From DASVHS01 sp038244815 (GTDB lineage Bacteria; Acidobacteriota; Thermoanaerobaculia; Gp7-AA8), in NCBI GenBank assembly GCA_038244815.1, contig JBBRTB010000002.1, forward strand, positions 124,001 through 188,000: a stretch of DNA of 64,000 nucleotides, in the 5' to 3' direction. Shown here in pieces: positions 61,260 through 64,000 of this stretch. The position numbers and the translations under genes are program-made. How positions within the stretch are numbered: the first letter of the stretch is position 1; each line of letters starts with the position of its first letter. The notes beneath the pieces are model-generated. The model made no database searches, was not told the origin of the DNA, and worked only from the letters and a program-made list of their open reading frames with translations.

Positions 61260-64000
61260 TCATCCTCGAATCTCCGGATTTGGGTTGCGCACCGTGGCCA
61301 GATAGGTCGTGCGCGGTCTCGTGTTCAGGCCCGGCAGCAGGGCGTAGTTGGTCGGCTCCTGTTTGAGCTTCGCCACGCGCGAGCTCTTGTCGTTCAGGTC
61401 GCCGAAAACGATGGCGTCGGTCGGGCAGGCCTGGGCGCAGGCGGTCGTGAATTCTCCGTCGGGGATGGGGCGATCGGCCTTCTCAGCCTCGATCTTCGCC
61501 GCATTGATCCGCTGCACGCAGTACGTGCACTTTTCCATGACCCCGCGCGTGCGCACGGTAACGTCGGGATTGCGCATCGGCTTGAGTGCCGGCGTGTCGT
61601 AGTCCGCGTAATGGAAGAAGTTGAAGTGGCGGACTTTGTATGGGCAGTTGTTCGAGCAGTACCGCGTGCCCACGCAGCGGTTGTAGGTCATATCGTTGAG
61701 ACCGTCGATGCTGTGGGATGTGGCCCCCACCGGGCATACCGGCTCGCACGGCGCGGTCTCGCACTGCATACACGGGACCGGCATGTGGAAGGTCTCGGGA
61801 TTCTCGGGATTTCCGCGGTAGTAACGGTCGATGCGCAACCAGTGCATCTCGCGCTCGCGGACCACTTCTTCCTTGCCGACGACGGAGATGTTGTTCTCCG
61901 CCTGGCACGCCGAGACACAGCCGTTGCAGCCGGTGCAGACGGTCGTGTCGATGACCATGCCCCAGGCGTGTTGTTTCGAGTAGTCGTAGGGCGGGTACAT
62001 CTGCTGGTCGTAGGGCTCGCCCGCGGCCTCGCCCTGAAGCTCGCTCTCGCCCGCTTCTTTCCGCTCCCGTTCGCGCGCGAACTCCGGATCCTTTTGAAAT
62101 TCCGTGAAGGAGGCGGACTGGACGATGCCGCGCTCGCCGACGTCCTTCGGGTCAATGGACTGATGTTCCTGCACGCAGGCGATCGGATATGGCGGATCGT
62201 TGGTGAGCGTGATGCGCGCACCCGCGCCGCCGCTCAATGCATCGGAGAAGCGGAAGCGATAGATATTGAAGCCTTTCCCCTTCTCCGAGGCCACCGCGCC
62301 GCCATGCTCGCGTCCATATCCGAAAAAGACCGTGGCCGCACCCTCCGCGTGGCCGGGCACGACCCAGACGGGCATGCGCATCTTCACACCGTGATACTCG
62401 ACGTCCACCATGCGCGTCTGTTTCTCGTTGACGAGCGGATCGCGATCATCGGCGTCGAAGCCGATCTGTTTCGCCAGTGCCGGGCCGATGATCATGACGT
62501 TGTCCCAGGTGATCTTCGTGACCGGTTTCGGCAACTCCTGAAGCCAGGCGTTGTTCGCGAAACGGCCGTCGTGGATCGTGGGATCGGGACGAAGCTCGAT
62601 CTCGACCCCGGTTGCCCCGTTGCCGGATTGCCGGGTGGCCGGGGGGATCGCGCCGGACGCACCGGCCGTGCGCACCGGCAGTGCGCTGCCCGCGATCACG
62701 CCGTCGTTGAGCCATTTGCGCCAGGAGATTTCGTTCGCGCCTTTGCTGAACCAGTAGCTGCGCACGGTGTCGTACGGCGAGAGATCGAGTCCGCCGATGA
62801 GCGCACCCAGGATCTCGTGCGCCGAGCGCCCGTTGTAGAGCGGCGCGATGAGCGGTTGCATGATCGTGACCGTGCCGTCATGGGCGCGGGCATCGCTCCA
62901 CGTCTCCAGGTAATGCGTCTCGGGGATGTGCCAGTGCGCGTGGTAGGACGTCTCGTCGTAGTACGGACTGAGGTGCGCGCGGAACGGAACCTTATCCGTG
63001 GCCGCGCGGAAGTCGAAGTCGGCCGGCGCGTCGAACACCGGGTTGCCGCCGAGCACGATCAGTGCGCTGACGCGGCCGGCGTTCATGTCGGTGACGAGCT
63101 CGCGCAGCGACTCGAGCTGATTGGCCGGTGCCACCTCGACCGGATCGGTGAACGTGACGGTCGCTCCGTTGTTTCCGAGGGCCTGATTGATGGCGTGGGC
63201 GAGGGCATGGACGGCCGGGGGCTGCTCGTCGCCGGCGATGACGATGCCGCGGCCGCGATTGTTTTGCAGGTCGCGCGCAATCGCGCTCACCCACGACGCC
63301 GGCGCGGGCGCCACGCCGAGCAACGCCCGGGCGATCCCTTCGATCTCGCTCGGCTTCACCGGGAAGCGGTGATCGGCGCAGCCACCGGTCTGCGTAGGCA
63401 TCGACTCGATGGCATAGAGGCGGTTCATCGTCGTCGAGCCCCGACGGACCCTGCGCCCGGACATGAAGTCGCGCGCATAGCGAAGGTGGGCCGGCCCCTC
63501 GCCCATGAAGTCGGAGCCGAGCGACACGACCACGCTGGCCTGGTCGAAGTGATACACGGGATTGACGTAGCCGCCGAAGGCGAGCCTGGCGCCTTCGCGG
63601 GCGTTGTGACCGCCGGCCGGCTCCCACTGATGCCACTTCGACCCTGGATACTGCGCCAGCACCTGCTGGATCTGATTGCCCAGCGTCGGCGACGTGATCG
63701 TCTGGGTCAGGACGCGCAGCCCGCTGCCGTTCGCGCGCGCGGCGTTGAGCACCGGCTGCAGTGCGCCGAGAAACTCGCTGTACGTCGAAATCTCTCCGAG
63801 GCGCCGCACCACCTGCGAGCGCTCCGGATCGTAGAGGCCGAGGATCGAGGCCTGCATGAACGAGTCAGACGCGCCGAGTGACGATGGATGATCGGGATTG
63901 CCCTCGATCTTCGTCGGACGGCCCATATGGCTCTCGACGAGCACCCCTTTGGCCAGGCCGCCGGCAACCATCGCGCTGGCGAAGAAGATCGGCTTCCCGG
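61260..64000 (-). CDS. actB: Alternative complex III subunit ActB, N-terminus beyond window
   Basis: Large periplasmic iron-sulfur subunit, a fusion of a molybdopterin-oxidoreductase-like domain (without Mo-cofactor ligands in characterised ACIII) and a four-cluster ferredoxin domain. The frame is open to base 64000, so the N-terminus, including any Tat signal, is missing; 913 codons are seen. Cluster motifs near the C-terminus: CTGCNGCVSACQAENN, CMQCETAPCEPVCPVGAT, CVGTRYCSNNCPYKVRHF and CTYCVQRIN with CAQACPTDAI. ActA (pentahaem cytochrome) is expected just outside to the right. Confidence 0.94.
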   Translation of the reverse strand, partial: GKPIFFASAMVAGGLAKGVLVESHMGRPTKIEGNPDHPSSLGASDSFMQASILGLYDPERSQVVRRLGEISTYSEFLGALQPVLNAARANGSGLRVLTQTITSPTLGNQIQQVLAQYPGSKWHQWEPAGGHNAREGARLAFGGYVNPVYHFDQASVVVSLGSDFMGEGPAHLRYARDFMSGRRVRRGSTTMNRLYAIESMPTQTGGCADHRFPVKPSEIEGIARALLGVAPAPASWVSAIARDLQNNRGRGIVIAGDEQPPAVHALAHAINQALGNNGATVTFTDPVEVAPANQLESLRELVTDMNAGRVSALIVLGGNPVFDAPADFDFRAATDKVPFRAHLSPYYDETSYHAHWHIPETHYLETWSDARAHDGTVTIMQPLIAPLYNGRSAHEILGALIGGLDLSPYDTVRSYWFSKGANEISWRKWLNDGVIAGSALPVRTAGASGAIPPATRQSGNGATGVEIELRPDPTIHDGRFANNAWLQELPKPVTKITWDNVMIIGPALAKQIGFDADDRDPLVNEKQTRMVDVEYHGVKMRMPVWVVPGHAEGAATVFFGYGREHGGAVASEKGKGFNIYRFRFSDALSGGAGARITLTNDPPYPIACVQEHQSIDPKDVGERGIVQSASFTEFQKDPEFARERERKEAGESELQGEAAGEPYDQQMYPPYDYSKQHAWGMVIDTTVCTGCNGCVSACQAENNISVVGKEEVVREREMHWLRIDRYYRGNPENPETFHMPVPCMQCETAPCEPVCPVGATSHSIDGLNDMTYNRCVGTRYCSNNCPYKVRHFNFFHYADYDTPALKPMRNPDVTVRTRGVMEKCTYCVQRINAAKIEAEKADRPIPDGEFTTACAQACPTDAIVFGDLNDKSSRVAKLKQEPTNYALLPGLNTRPRTTYLATVRNPNPEIRG

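Overview
The window is a G+C-rich, densely coded stretch of bacterial chromosome with no gap over 300 bases without a gene, and no rRNA, tRNA or CRISPR array that I can see. The gene content suggests an aerobic or facultative heterotroph of the Acidobacteriota type: alternative complex III next to an A2-type caa3 oxidase, a tricorn protease homologue, an H-type exosortase, and intergenic hairpin repeats. That placement is inference; no marker gene for taxonomy is present.

Layout. (1) 1-1074: an amino-acid permease cut by the window edge and a PH-domain protein. (2) 1122-16232: reductive pyrimidine and beta-amino-acid catabolism: mmsA, an NCS1 permease, a PreA-like dihydropyrimidine dehydrogenase subunit, an AGXT2-like aminotransferase, dihydropyrimidinase and beta-ureidopropionase. 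With an electron-donating partner these would take uracil or thymine through beta-alanine or beta-aminoisobutyrate to acetyl- or propionyl-CoA. The block is interrupted by a REP-associated transposase element, a tricorn protease, a glutamate dehydrogenase and a chorismatase-family gene. (3) 16298-36677: small genes, then an alpha-glucan/trehalose region: GH57-DUF3536 and malQ on the plus strand, and on the minus strand receiver protein - membrane protein - glgE - treS/maltokinase fusion - hypothetical - glgB - treZ - treY. An exosortase pair preceded by a MITE-like palindromic element lies between the two halves. (4) 36769-38834: a glutaredoxin-like protein, then an Mpo1-like protein paired with a cytochrome P450. 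(5) 38940-46183: a tightly overlapped arginine operon argR-C-B-D-G-H-J (argF absent) with two candidate ARG boxes on the argR promoter and start codon. (6) 46363-52177: gamma-glutamyltransferase plus M20 dipeptidase, a small membrane protein, a receiver protein, dTDP-glucose 4,6-dehydratase and a Met/Gly-rich secreted protein. (7) 52330-64000: an aerobic respiratory operon read right to left: actB (cut), actC, actD, actE, actF, a conserved small membrane protein, a SCO copper chaperone, then caa3 oxidase subunits II, I, III and IV.

The most unusual signals are in the non-coding and junction DNA. Four loci carry short-period (about 7 bp) G-rich tandem repeats facing an inverted copy, each with a different but related unit. 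Two mobile palindromic elements sit flush against gene ends, and one of them supplies the stop codon of the tricorn gene. Short perfect hairpins occur between genes and, once, inside the reading frame of argC. Among proteins, the notable points are a PreA without its C-terminal iron-sulfur domain and without PreT beside it, and the P450/Mpo1-like pair.
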